Below are positions 10,103-18,436 of a DNA stretch of 64,000 bases, piece by piece (position 1 is the stretch's first letter; each line of letters begins with the position of its first letter). Made by a program: the position numbers and the translations under genes. The stretch comes from Paraburkholderia heleia NBRC 101817. Its GTDB lineage: Bacteria; Pseudomonadota; Gammaproteobacteria; Burkholderiales; Burkholderiaceae. The stretch lies in NCBI RefSeq assembly GCF_000739775.1, contig NZ_BBJH01000002.1, forward strand, positions 212,313 through 276,312. Direction: 5' to 3'. Under the pieces are notes generated by a model. The model was not told the DNA's origin, made no database searches, and saw nothing but the letters and a program-made list of their open reading frames with translations.

Positions 10103-10681
10103 GGACGAGTGATGCGAGATGCAATGGCCTGGGTGCCGATCGCACCCTTGGCGCGAGGCTTGCGTGCCTCATCATCCGGCTCGGGCACGCGTTGGTTCGA
10201 CGGAAGCAAACCCATGACCACCACTGTCAAGCCCGTTGTCATCACTTCCTGAATGAACCTGCCAGCCACCGCTTCGATCTTCGCTCTCCGTTCCTCATTC
10301 ATCACACGACTCCCGGCTTTGCACGTTATCGCTCGTGTACGAAACGTTGCAAATTTCGGACCCGGCGCACCGTTGAGCTTGCCGGGGGCAGCCCCGCGCG
10401 CTGCCACGCGAGTGTCCCCTTCGAACACCTCCACGGGCTTGCCCGCCAGCGCGCCGATCCCGGATGCGGCGAACGGGGCGAGCGCATTGCTCATGCACAC
10501 GGTTCGAGCCGTCGTTCCATGCGGACAGTGTGTACCACGAGGCCCGCGTGGAGCCAGTGGACTCATGTCAGGGGCCGCGCAGGCTTTATGCGTTTTTGCG
10601 GGTTCGATAGCAGGAGATATTGGATTGATCGCGGCGCGCGCGGCGTTAGCATGGGCGTCCCGTCTTTTACCTTATCACCCA
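10103..10681. other. Unassigned 579-base gap
   Basis: No gene recognised. A minus-strand frame (about 10099-10492 from an ATG reading MSNALAPFAASGIGALAGK) is open, but its composition drifts and no family is recognisable. On the plus strand the frame of the next gene is open back to 10253 without a good start. The region separates the sugar transporter from the sulfur locus and should contain the promoter of the monooxygenase at 10682. Confidence 0.3.
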
Positions 10682-11743
10682 ATGTCCCGTTCTTTTCCAC
10701 GCTTTGGCATCTGGGCGCTCGTGCACGGAAGCCGCGCGGCGCTGCAGGACCCCGCCGAACCCTACGACGCATCGTGGGCCCGCAACAAGGCGCTCGTGCT
10801 CGAAGCCGAGCGCCTCGGCTTCGACTCGGTGCTCGTCGCGCAGCATACGGTCAATCCGCACGATCCTGCGCTCGACCAGCTGGAGGCGTGGACGGCCTCG
10901 GCAGCGTTGGCTGCGCTTACGTCGCGCATCGAGATCATCGCCGCGATCAAGCCGTTTCTCTACCACCCGGTCGTGCTCGCGAAGATGGCGCAGCAGATCG
11001 AGCACATCAGCGGCGGGCGCTTCGCGATCAACCTCGTGAATGCGTGGAACCGGCCGGAACTGGAGCGCGCCGGCATTGCATTCCCGGAGCACGACGATCG
11101 CTATGCCTACGGCCGCGAGTGGATCACGGTTGTCGACGCGCTGTTGCGCGGCCAGAGCGTGAATCACCACGGCGAGCACTTCCATATCGACGATTACCGG
11201 CTGCTTCCCGCCGATCCGTTTCGCGCTCGCCCGCGCATTTACGTGGGCGGCGAGTCGGAGCCGGCGCGCGAACTGGTGGCTGCGCACGGCGACGTCTGGT
11301 TCATCAACGGCCAGCCGCTCGACGACGTATCGGGCCTGATCGCCGACGTGTCGGCACGCGCGCGGCCCGACGGGCACGATGCCTTGCGCTTCGGTCTGTC
11401 CGCTTTCGTGATCGCGCGCGAGACCCAGGCGCAGGCCGAGGCGCACCTCGATCATCTGTTCGCGCTGGCCGAGCGCGACAAGCCGCTGCGCGAGCGCCAG
11501 AAGGCCAACATCGATCCGAACGTCGAGATGTTCAAGACCTTTGCACGCTCGGTGCGCGTCGGCTCCAATGGGGGTACGGCAGCGGGACTCGTGGGCGACT
11601 ACGACACGGTTGCGCGGCGCATTGCCGAATTTCACCGCGCGGGAGTTGAACTCTTCATGCTGCAGTTTCAGCCCTTCGAGCACGACATGCGCCGTTTTGC
11701 ACAAGAGATCGTGCCGCGCGTGCGCCGCGAACTGGCAGCATGA
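10682..11743 (+). CDS. LLM-class flavin-dependent monooxygenase (SfnG/SsuD-like)
   Basis: 353 residues starting MSRSFPRFGIWALVHGSR. This is a bacterial luciferase-like TIM barrel: FDSVLVAQHT near residue 57, TSRIEIIAAIKP, the FMN/substrate block ISGGRFAINLVNAWN near residue 115, and PRIYVGGESEPARELVA near residue 190. The family contains alkanesulfonate (SsuD) and dimethyl sulfone (SfnG) monooxygenases, which use FMNH2 from a separate reductase to release sulfite or sulfinate. No reductase gene is seen nearby. It converges with the SfnB-like gene (22 bases apart). The start has no clear ribosome site, so it could shift. Confidence 0.85.
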   Translation: MSRSFPRFGIWALVHGSRAALQDPAEPYDASWARNKALVLEAERLGFDSVLVAQHTVNPHDPALDQLEAWTASAALAALTSRIEIIAAIKPFLYHPVVLAKMAQQIEHISGGRFAINLVNAWNRPELERAGIAFPEHDDRYAYGREWITVVDALLRGQSVNHHGEHFHIDDYRLLPADPFRARPRIYVGGESEPARELVAAHGDVWFINGQPLDDVSGLIADVSARARPDGHDALRFGLSAFVIARETQAQAEAHLDHLFALAERDKPLRERQKANIDPNVEMFKTFARSVRVGSNGGTAAGLVGDYDTVARRIAEFHRAGVELFMLQFQPFEHDMRRFAQEIVPRVRRELAA

Positions 11744-11765
11744 AGCAAGGCTCGCGCGGCCCGGA

Positions 11766-13007
11766 TCAGAAGAACGCACCCGTTGGCGGGAGCTGTCCGG
11801 TCAGCAGGTTCTGACCGAGCAGGCGCTCCTTGTAGAGCCGCGGATTGTGCGAGGCAATCACCTTGATATTGCGCCAGTGCCGGTCCAGCGCGGCCGCGTT
11901 CGACACGACCGAGCCCGAGCCCAGGTCGATCAGCCAGCTCGCGACTTGCGGCGCGAGATCGTCGATCACGACCTTGGCTTCCGAGGCGGCGAGCGTCGCG
12001 GCGAGGGCGCTCGCGTAGTCGTCGCGCGTGCCTCGGCTTTCCGCGGCACGTTGCAGCGCCTCTACGGCGCGCACGGCGCTCGCCTCGATGCTCGCGGCGT
12101 AGGCGCGAATGCGGCCCAGCAACGCCTGCAGCGCCGGTTCGTCAGCGGGCTGCGCGGCTTCGCCATGGTAGAAGTTGCGCCGCCGCGCGCGCAACGCCTC
12201 CACCGCATCCAGAACCACTCGCCGCACGATGCCGGCAATGCAGTTGGTGAGGTAGACCTGGTGGAAGGTGAAGCCCCACGGCGCGGCTTCGGGCGCTTTC
12301 GGCGGATCGGGCGCATAGACGTGCGCGGGCTTCACCACGACGTTTCGGAACCGCGCGGTGCCCGAGCCGGTCAGTCGCTGGCCGAAACCCTGCCAGTCGT
12401 CCTCGGTGCCGACGCCTTCGCCTCGTTCGAGCACATATTGCACGGTACCGTTCGCCCGGCTTTCGACGGCGAGCCCGACGAATGCGTCGTTGTAGAGGTT
12501 GCCGGTCGCGTACACCTTGTCGCCCGTCCCGACATAGACCTGCCTGCGCTCGTCCCATTCCAGCCGGCTCAGTACGGCGCTCGGCCGCGCGCCTGCCGCC
12601 GTCGCATCGCTTGCGGCGAAGCTCAGGCCGATCGTCTTGCGCTGGCGCGCAAGGTCGAGCACATGCGCATGGAACGGATGCTCGCGCCGTTCGAGCGCTG
12701 CTTCTATTTGCCAGAAATGATTGCGAAAGGCGTGAGCGATGTTCGAATCGGCCGCGGCGAGGTCGCGCGCCACGGCGAAAAGTTCGCTTAACGACACGCC
12801 TTGGCCGCCGTCACCAGCAGGCAGGCGCAACGCGCCGAAGCCGAGCGCCTTGAGCGCCGCGATCTCTTCGTGCGGCAGGCGCTGCTCGCGCTCGCGCTGC
12901 GCCGCCGTCGCGGCGATCCCGCCAATGGCGTGAGCGAATCCGAGCGACGCCGACAATGGCGAGACGAGCGCGATTGCGCCAGGCGACGAGCTGTGAGTTT
13001 CAGACAT
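11766..13007 (-). CDS. SfnB-like acyl-CoA dehydrogenase-family flavoprotein (sulfur acquisition)
   Basis: 413 residues with the acyl-CoA dehydrogenase fold in the DszC/SfnB branch. The N-terminal helical domain contains ALKALGFGALRLPAGDGGQG, the middle beta domain contains TGDKVYATGNLYND, and the C-terminal helical domain ends HNPRLYKERLLGQNLLTG. SfnB-type proteins accompany sulfone and sulfonate monooxygenases and are thought to oxygenate or desaturate organosulfur substrates with reduced flavin. It is the most downstream gene of the minus-strand sulfur cluster, 54 bases after the binding-protein gene. GGAAAG precedes the ATG. The exact reaction is unknown. Confidence 0.82.
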   Translation of the reverse strand: MSETHSSSPGAIALVSPLSASLGFAHAIGGIAATAAQREREQRLPHEEIAALKALGFGALRLPAGDGGQGVSLSELFAVARDLAAADSNIAHAFRNHFWQIEAALERREHPFHAHVLDLARQRKTIGLSFAASDATAAGARPSAVLSRLEWDERRQVYVGTGDKVYATGNLYNDAFVGLAVESRANGTVQYVLERGEGVGTEDDWQGFGQRLTGSGTARFRNVVVKPAHVYAPDPPKAPEAAPWGFTFHQVYLTNCIAGIVRRVVLDAVEALRARRRNFYHGEAAQPADEPALQALLGRIRAYAASIEASAVRAVEALQRAAESRGTRDDYASALAATLAASEAKVVIDDLAPQVASWLIDLGSGSVVSNAAALDRHWRNIKVIASHNPRLYKERLLGQNLLTGQLPPTGAFF

Positions 13008-13061
13008 ACGCTTTCCGGTTCATGCCGCCTTCGCGTGCGTGGCGTCCAATTGGGTGGCGCG

Positions 13062-14066
13062 TCATACCTTGACGCTGTAGTCGGCGACCTTGATGGGTGC
13101 GCCGATGATCTTGCGTTGCGCGAGCCAGTCCGCCGCGCGTTGCAACTGCGCCATGAAAGCCGCATCGTCCGGCTCGTGGAACTGGTTCACGCGCTTCAGG
13201 CTCGCCAGATAGTCGCGCACCTGATCCGGATATTTCGCCTCCTTTTGCACGAGCCCCTCCGACTCGGCCGGATGTTGCGATTGCCAGGCGCCTTCCACGT
13301 AGTACGCGTCGAGCACGGCGCGCACCAGTTCGGAGTTTTCTTCGGTGAACCTTCGGCGCGTGACGAGCGAGCTGTAATCGATGAGAAAGTCGAGATCGCG
13401 TCCTTCGTTGAAAATGTCCGTGGCATCGTTCGAATAGCGCGAAATATCGACGGCGGGCGACCACATCGACCACGCGTCGACCTTGCCTTGCGCAAACGCG
13501 GGCGCCGCATCGGGCGGATTCAGATAGACGAACTCGACCTTGCTGCGGTCGACGCGGTGTTTTTCCAGCGCCGCGATGAGCAGGAACTCGCCGAGCCCCG
13601 AGCGGTTCACCGCGACCTTGCGGCCGGCGAGGTCGGCCACGGATCGAATGCCACTCGTCTTCTTCACAATGATGGCGGTCGAGCGCGGCGAATACACGTC
13701 GAAGCCCGTGAAGACGATGGGGGCGCCGGCCAGCATGGCGGCGAGCGCGGGTGTCGTCGATCCCCAGAAGCCGAAATCCGCGCTGCCGCCAACCACGGCC
13801 TGGATCGACGGCGCGTGGTTCGGGAATGGCCCGACCCATTCGACCTTGATACGCTTCGCCGCCAGCGATTGCTCGAACACGCCGCGTTGTTTCGCGATGT
13901 CGGGCAGGGCGCCGTAGCCCCAGCCAATGCGGACCGTGTCGGTGTTGCGCGTGAGTTTCGCCGGCTGCGCGGCGCGCGCGGGAAGCAGATGCGCGGCGGC
14001 GGCGCCGGCCAGCAGGCCGCCCGCCGCGCGCAGGAGCTGGCGGCGAGTGAGTGAAGCATCGTTCAT
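13062..14066 (-). CDS. Aliphatic sulfonate ABC transporter substrate-binding protein (SsuA family)
   Basis: 334 residues with a twin-arginine style leader (TRRQLLRAAGGLLAG, residues 7-21) and cleavage after ARA. The mature part has the SsuA/NMT1 layout: VRIGWGYGALPDIAKQRGVF, FGFWGSTTPALAAMLAGAPI, and VNRSGLGEFLLIAALEKHR. It would deliver a sulfonate, sulfate ester or sulfone to the transporter encoded next. AAAGGA lies before the ATG. Its gene follows ssuB and ssuC, which is consistent with one operon reading right to left from about 17.25 kb. Confidence 0.87.
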   Translation of the reverse strand: MNDASLTRRQLLRAAGGLLAGAAAAHLLPARAAQPAKLTRNTDTVRIGWGYGALPDIAKQRGVFEQSLAAKRIKVEWVGPFPNHAPSIQAVVGGSADFGFWGSTTPALAAMLAGAPIVFTGFDVYSPRSTAIIVKKTSGIRSVADLAGRKVAVNRSGLGEFLLIAALEKHRVDRSKVEFVYLNPPDAAPAFAQGKVDAWSMWSPAVDISRYSNDATDIFNEGRDLDFLIDYSSLVTRRRFTEENSELVRAVLDAYYVEGAWQSQHPAESEGLVQKEAKYPDQVRDYLASLKRVNQFHEPDDAAFMAQLQRAADWLAQRKIIGAPIKVADYSVKV

Positions 14067-14102
14067 TCGTGGTCCTTTCTTTTGTATGGTGGAGGAGGCG
14101 GT

Positions 14103-14864
14103 TCAGTGGGACTGAACGCCGAGTTCCTCGAGCAGCGTGAACCGCAACGTCTGCGGCGTGTGGTCTTTGGGATGAAACGAAGCGGCGATGCGCCCTGCGC
14201 GCATGACGAGAATGCGGTCGGCGAGCGAGAGCGCCTCGTCGACATCGTGCGTCACGATGAGCACGCCCGGCGCGTGACGCGCGACCAGCTCCTTGACGAG
14301 CCCGTGCATCTTGATGCGCGTAAGCGCATCGAGCGCGGCGAACGGCTCGTCGAGCAACAGCAGCGCGGGTTCGCGCACGAGCGCGCGCGCCAGCGCGACA
14401 CGTTGTGCCTGACCGCCTGAAAGATTGCGCGGCCAGTCGTGCTCGCGCCCCGCCAGGCCGACTTCGGCCAGCGCGCGCGACGCACCGGCGCGACCGACGC
14501 TCGACTCATGACCGAGTGCGACGTTCTCCCACAAGTTGGCCCAGGGCAGCAGGCGATGCTCCTGAAACACCACGGACGGCCGCTCGGGCGCGCGAATCTG
14601 CCCGGCATCCGGCGTATCGAGACCCGCGAGCGCGCGCAGCAGCGTGGTCTTGCCGCAGCCGCTTTCGCCGAGCAGTGCGACGAATTCGCCTTTGCGGATC
14701 TCGAGGTCGAGCGCGTCGATCACGACACGCGTGCCATAGCGGCGCTGGAGTCCGCGCACCGAGACGGCCAGCGGCGAGGCGGCAGTTTCGGTTTCGTGGC
14801 GGGGAATGCCTTCAATGGCGTCGATGGCATTCGCGTGACCGGATAACGTGGCAGTGACGCTCAT
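14103..14864 (-). CDS. ssuB: Aliphatic sulfonate ABC transporter ATP-binding protein
   Basis: 253 residues from the ATG at 14864. Walker A is GESGCGKTT, Q-loop VVFQEHRLLPW, signature NLSGGQAQRVALARALVRE, Walker B LLLLDEPFAALD, H-loop VTHDVDEA. This matches the nitrate/sulfonate/taurine ATPase group. The first 30 residues (TLSGHANAIDAIEG...) are an extension often seen in Burkholderia SsuB. It overlaps the permease stop by 4 bases (ATGA), which indicates translational coupling. It energises uptake through the permease at 14861-15700. Confidence 0.9.
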   Translation of the reverse strand: MSVTATLSGHANAIDAIEGIPRHETETAASPLAVSVRGLQRRYGTRVVIDALDLEIRKGEFVALLGESGCGKTTLLRALAGLDTPDAGQIRAPERPSVVFQEHRLLPWANLWENVALGHESSVGRAGASRALAEVGLAGREHDWPRNLSGGQAQRVALARALVREPALLLLDEPFAALDALTRIKMHGLVKELVARHAPGVLIVTHDVDEALSLADRILVMRAGRIAASFHPKDHTPQTLRFTLLEELGVQSH

Positions 14865-15700
14865 GACTTCTCTGCCTTCGTGTAGTTCGCATGCCACGAC
14901 AGGAAGCGTGCTTCGAGCGAGCGGACGAGGGCGTCGGCGGCGACGCCGATGATCGCGTAAATAATCATGGTCAGCAAGATGACATTGGTCTGCAGGAACT
15001 CGCGAGCGTCCATGGCGAGAAAGCCGATGCCTTGGGTCGTCGCGAGGGTTTCGGCGATGACGAGCGCGAGCCACGCGTGCGCGAGCGCATAACGCACGCC
15101 CGTGAGGATCGCGGGCATCGCGCCGGGCAGAATGATCCGGCGCACGACAGCGGGCCATTTCATCCCGATCACCCTGGCGAGTTCCATCAGTTTCGAATCG
15201 ATCTGGCGAATGCCGAGCATCGTGTTGATGTAGATGGGAAAGAGGACTGCTAACGCGACGAGAAAAATCTTCGCGACTTCGCCTACGCCAAACCACACGA
15301 TCACGAGCGGCAGCATCGCGAGAAACGGTATCGCGCGCACCATCTGGATTGGCCGGTCGATGAGCGCCTGGGCGAGGCGGGAAAAGCCGGCCAGCACGCC
15401 CAGAACGAGCCCGATTGCACTGCCGATCAGAAAGCCGGTCATCGCGCGCAGCAGCGAGACGCCAAGGTGAACGAACAGGTCGCCGTTGCGGGCGAGATTC
15501 CACGCCGTCGCCGCGACGCTGCTCGGCGCCGGCAGCACTTGTGGCGTGAGCCATCCCAAGCGCGCCGCGATTTCCCAAAGCACAAAAATCAGCGCGGGGA
15601 TAGCCCACGAGAGCCAGTAGTGAAAGCGGTCCGCCGAACGCCGCGAGCCCGCCCGCGACGACGGGACATAGCTGTTTGAAGAAGTGGTCAAGTCAGCCAT
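14861..15700 (-). CDS. ssuC: Aliphatic sulfonate ABC transporter permease
   Basis: 279 residues starting MADLTTSSNSY. About six membrane segments are visible, and the BPD-transport EAA loop reads ELARVIGMKWPAVVRRIILP. The opening helix LSWAIPALIFVLWEIAARLG and MVRAIPFLAMLPLVIVWFG are typical of SsuC. It forms the inner-membrane channel of the sulfonate importer. The longer open frame to 16453 overlaps the monooxygenase gene antiparallel in frame only and is not used. A 68-base gap separates it from the upstream monooxygenase gene. Confidence 0.9.
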   Translation of the reverse strand: MADLTTSSNSYVPSSRAGSRRSADRFHYWLSWAIPALIFVLWEIAARLGWLTPQVLPAPSSVAATAWNLARNGDLFVHLGVSLLRAMTGFLIGSAIGLVLGVLAGFSRLAQALIDRPIQMVRAIPFLAMLPLVIVWFGVGEVAKIFLVALAVLFPIYINTMLGIRQIDSKLMELARVIGMKWPAVVRRIILPGAMPAILTGVRYALAHAWLALVIAETLATTQGIGFLAMDAREFLQTNVILLTMIIYAIIGVAADALVRSLEARFLSWHANYTKAEKS

Positions 15701-15768
15701 GTCGGTTCCGTCATTGCCTTGAAGAGATACAACGGGTGGTAAAAGCCTTCCGTGGGGGGCGCCATGGG

Positions 15769-16872
15769 TCATGCCGCGGCGGCGCGCTGCACACCGTCTT
15801 CCTTCGCGACGGCCGCGCGCACGAGCGGCAGCAGATCGCGGCCGTAAGCGAGGGCGTCTTCGAGCGGATCGAAGCCGCGAATCAGGAATGTCGAAACGCC
15901 GAGCTTGCGGTATTCGAGCAGCGCGTCGGCGACCTGTTGGGGCGTACCGACGAGCGCAGTCGAATTGCCGGCCGCGCGCGTGAGCGCGGCGATCCCCGTC
16001 CACAGCCGCGTATCCACGACATTGCCCTTTGCCGCTTCGGCGAGCAGTCGCTTTGCGCCCTCGTTCTGGGGATTCTTTGGGCGGCGTGTGAAATTGGGCG
16101 AGCGCGCGACGACATCCTTCGCGCGCGCGAGAATCGATTCGGCGCGCGCCCAGGCGGCACTTTCGGTCGCCGCCAGAATCGGACGCAGCGAGAGGCTGAA
16201 GCGGATGTGGCGTTCCCGGCCATGCACGGCCGCGGCTGCGCGGACACGCGCGATCGTTTCTCGCACCGCGTCGAGCGATTCGCCCCACAGCGCGAACACG
16301 TTTGCGTGTTTGCCCGCGACGGCGATCGCTGCATCGGACGATCCGCCGAAGTACACGGGCAGATGCGGCCGTTGCAACGGGCGCACCTGCGAGCGGTGTC
16401 CTGCGACGCGGTAGTACGTTCCTGCGTGGTCGAATGGCGCATCGCTCGTCCACGACCGCTTGACGACGTCGAGATATTCGTCGGTACGCCGATAGCGTTC
16501 ATCGTGCGTGAGCCAGTCGCCGTCGCGCTGCTGCTCGGTGTCGTCGCCGCCGGAGATGATGTGCACGGCGGCGCGGCCTGCGCTGAAATGATCGAGCGTG
16601 GCGAGCTGGCGTGCGGCGAGCGTCGGCGCTACGAAGCCGGGGCGGTGTGCAAGCAGGATGCCGAGCCGTTGCGTCTGCTGGGCGACGAACGAGGCAATCT
16701 GGAAGCCGTCGGGCGAGGCGCTCGAGTGGGCGATCAGCACGCGGTCGAAACCGCCGTACTCGTGCGCCTGGGCGACGGTCGCGATCCACGGCGGATTGAC
16801 GGCCGGACCTTGCGGCAAATGGATTTCACTGGACTCCTGATGACTGACATAGCCGATGAATTCGACGCTCAT
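15769..16872 (-). CDS. LLM-class FMNH2-dependent alkanesulfonate monooxygenase (SsuD family)
   Basis: 367 residues starting MSVEFIGYVSHQESSEIH, with AAGGAAT before the ATG. Luciferase-like barrel motifs are FDRVLIAHSSASPDGFQIAS, HFSAGRAAVHIISGGDD, DEYLDVVKRSW and LPVYFGGSSDAAIAVAGKHA. The last resembles the substrate and flavin loop of SsuD. It is encoded inside the Ssu transporter operon, so it probably desulfonates the imported compound to an aldehyde and sulfite. Its start overlaps the stop of the truncated binding-protein gene by 4 bases. It is distinct from the monooxygenase at 10682, so the locus has two such enzymes. Confidence 0.88.
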   Translation of the reverse strand: MSVEFIGYVSHQESSEIHLPQGPAVNPPWIATVAQAHEYGGFDRVLIAHSSASPDGFQIASFVAQQTQRLGILLAHRPGFVAPTLAARQLATLDHFSAGRAAVHIISGGDDTEQQRDGDWLTHDERYRRTDEYLDVVKRSWTSDAPFDHAGTYYRVAGHRSQVRPLQRPHLPVYFGGSSDAAIAVAGKHANVFALWGESLDAVRETIARVRAAAAVHGRERHIRFSLSLRPILAATESAAWARAESILARAKDVVARSPNFTRRPKNPQNEGAKRLLAEAAKGNVVDTRLWTGIAALTRAAGNSTALVGTPQQVADALLEYRKLGVSTFLIRGFDPLEDALAYGRDLLPLVRAAVAKEDGVQRAAAA

Positions 16873-17252
16873 GACGGGATTCCTTGAAGATCGCTCGGTG
16901 AAGCGGCGCAAGTGCTTGCGTGAACGGAGAGGGCGATCGCGAGATCGACAGGCGTCGAACGGGTGGCCGAAACCGCGCGGATCTTCGCGCCTATGGAGTA
17001 GGCGAAGATGAGCGGCGCGTCCCCAAGGCCGCCCACGTCGGTCGCGCCGGCGTTGAGCGCCTCGCCAAGCGGCTGCGCAGCGGGGCAATTGAACCATTCG
17101 ATCGGGCAGGGTACGTCCTTCAACTGGCCCGACGCTTCGAGAATGCCGCGCATCTGCAGTTGCTGGTCGCCGACCTTGAGTGTGGCGGCAAAGACCGCAA
17201 CCGGCAGCATTGCGGCTATTGCGACGAGATAGCGGACATAAGCGCGGCGCAT
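16869..17252 (-). pseudogene. Truncated sulfonate ABC substrate-binding protein (first about 90 residues)
   Basis: 127 residues. It has a signal peptide (to about residue 22, AVFAATLKVG), then the start of an SsuA-type lobe: LKVGDQQLQMRGILEASGQL, IEWFNCPAAQPLGEALNAG, VGGLGDAPLIFAYSIGAKI and TRSTPVDLAIA. After that the sequence becomes unlike the family and stops, although binding proteins need about 310-330 residues. The tail ends exactly in a 4-base overlap with the next gene, which suggests an internal deletion that left the downstream coupling intact. The fragment cannot fold as a full binding protein; the complete copy at 13062 probably supplies the function. Confidence 0.7.
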
Positions 17253-17542
17253 GAAATATTCCCCAGATAATGCGTATGACGAGCAGACACGATACGGAGC
17301 GCATCCCTATAAGGCAAACGCATTGTTCTTCTATGGAAATATGCAGTTGGCAAATACGAAGCGGTTTGAACGGATCGCTGCGAAGACAATTGGATGACGC
17401 ATTTTGAGGGTTATACGACCTTTGAGTCATTCAATGCCGGTTCCATAATTTGCGCAGGAATCAAGTCGGAACACGAGCACAGACGCGATTGCGCCTTGTG
17501 CTTCCGGTTCGATCAATTTCGAGCAAAGAAAAGGAACAGAAG
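17253..17542. promoter_or_regulatory. Divergent promoter region between the sulfur operon and the SDR gene
   Basis: 290 bases with no gene. The 17300-17440 part is AT-rich compared with the genes on either side, as expected for a promoter of the minus-strand sulfur operon; CysB/Cbl-type activators bind such sequences, but no site is clear. Near 17533, AGGAAC provides the ribosome site that fixes the SDR start at 17543. Confidence 0.4.
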
Positions 17543-18289
17543 ATGAGGCTTAAGAACAAGTCAGCTTTGATTACGGGAGGGACTAGCGGCATTGGTCTCG
17601 CGACCGCCAGGCTTTTCGTTGCAGAAGGCGCCCGAGTTGCGCTTACCGGTCGCGATGATGCAGTGTTCGAGCGCGTGAAGGCCGAGCTTGGCGAGAATGC
17701 GTTAGTTCTCAAGGGCGATGTCCGTTCGATCGGGGACATGCGGGCGATTGCCGCTGAGATAAAGGAGAAGTTCGGCGGCCTGGATGTCGTGTTTGCCAAC
17801 GCTGGCTGGGCTTTCCCGTCTGCACTCAACGACATAGACGACGAACTCTATAGCGAGATCATGGACATCAACGTCAAGGGCGTGGTGCTCACGCTTCAAG
17901 CGGTGCTGCCGGACCTGCGAGAGGGCTCTTCAGTCATTCTCAACACATCGTTCGTCGCCCAGACCGGCAAACACGGCATCTCGTTGACTGCGGCGGCGAA
18001 GGCTGCCGTGCGATCACTTGCCCGTAGTTGGTCCTACGAGTTTCTCGATCGCAAGATCCGGTTCAACGCGATCGCGCCCGGCGGCACGGACACGCCTCTG
18101 CTCGGCAAGTGGGGTATGTCGGACGAGGACGTCCGCAACTTCAAAAGCGAGTTCGCGAAGACCATCCCGGTCGGCCACATGGGCAAGGCAGAGGACATTG
18201 CCTACGCTGCGCTCTATCTCGCCAGCGACGAATCTTCCTACGTTGTCGGCAGCGAACTCATTGTCGATGGCGGCGCCTCGCAGCTTTAA
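17543..18289 (+). CDS. Short-chain dehydrogenase/reductase family protein with altered active site
   Basis: 248 residues starting MRLKNKSALITGG after AGGAAC. The Rossmann motif TGGTSGIG (11-18), NAG (86-88), N110 and the catalytic-type S136 are in place, and K153 is at the expected position. The residue four before the lysine, normally the catalytic Tyr of YxxxK, is Thr149 (SLTAAAK). The C-terminus GSELIVDGGASQL is standard. The protein may therefore be a non-classical or inactive SDR, for example a binding or regulatory form. It is followed by the PfpI-like gene 147 bases later. Substrate unknown. Confidence 0.88.
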   Translation: MRLKNKSALITGGTSGIGLATARLFVAEGARVALTGRDDAVFERVKAELGENALVLKGDVRSIGDMRAIAAEIKEKFGGLDVVFANAGWAFPSALNDIDDELYSEIMDINVKGVVLTLQAVLPDLREGSSVILNTSFVAQTGKHGISLTAAAKAAVRSLARSWSYEFLDRKIRFNAIAPGGTDTPLLGKWGMSDEDVRNFKSEFAKTIPVGHMGKAEDIAYAALYLASDESSYVVGSELIVDGGASQL

Positions 18290-18436
18290 GCCGTGCGCTT
18301 TCCCATTCAGGAGCCCTGCACGTCCTCCCGGTTCATCCACACCTTGATCACACGTCCACCACGCTTTCGTGGTGGTTTTCAATCCGGCCAACCTGGTTGC
18401 GCACCCGGAGGGGCCGAAGCGCAAGGAGAAATAATC

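Noticed and set aside
10099..10566. 155-codon minus-strand frame
   Set aside because: No family blocks and mixed composition; kept only as a note in the intergenic entry.
9385..11649. 754-codon plus-strand open frame
   Set aside because: It runs out of frame through the binding-protein and monooxygenase genes and is Arg-rich shadow sequence with no family blocks.
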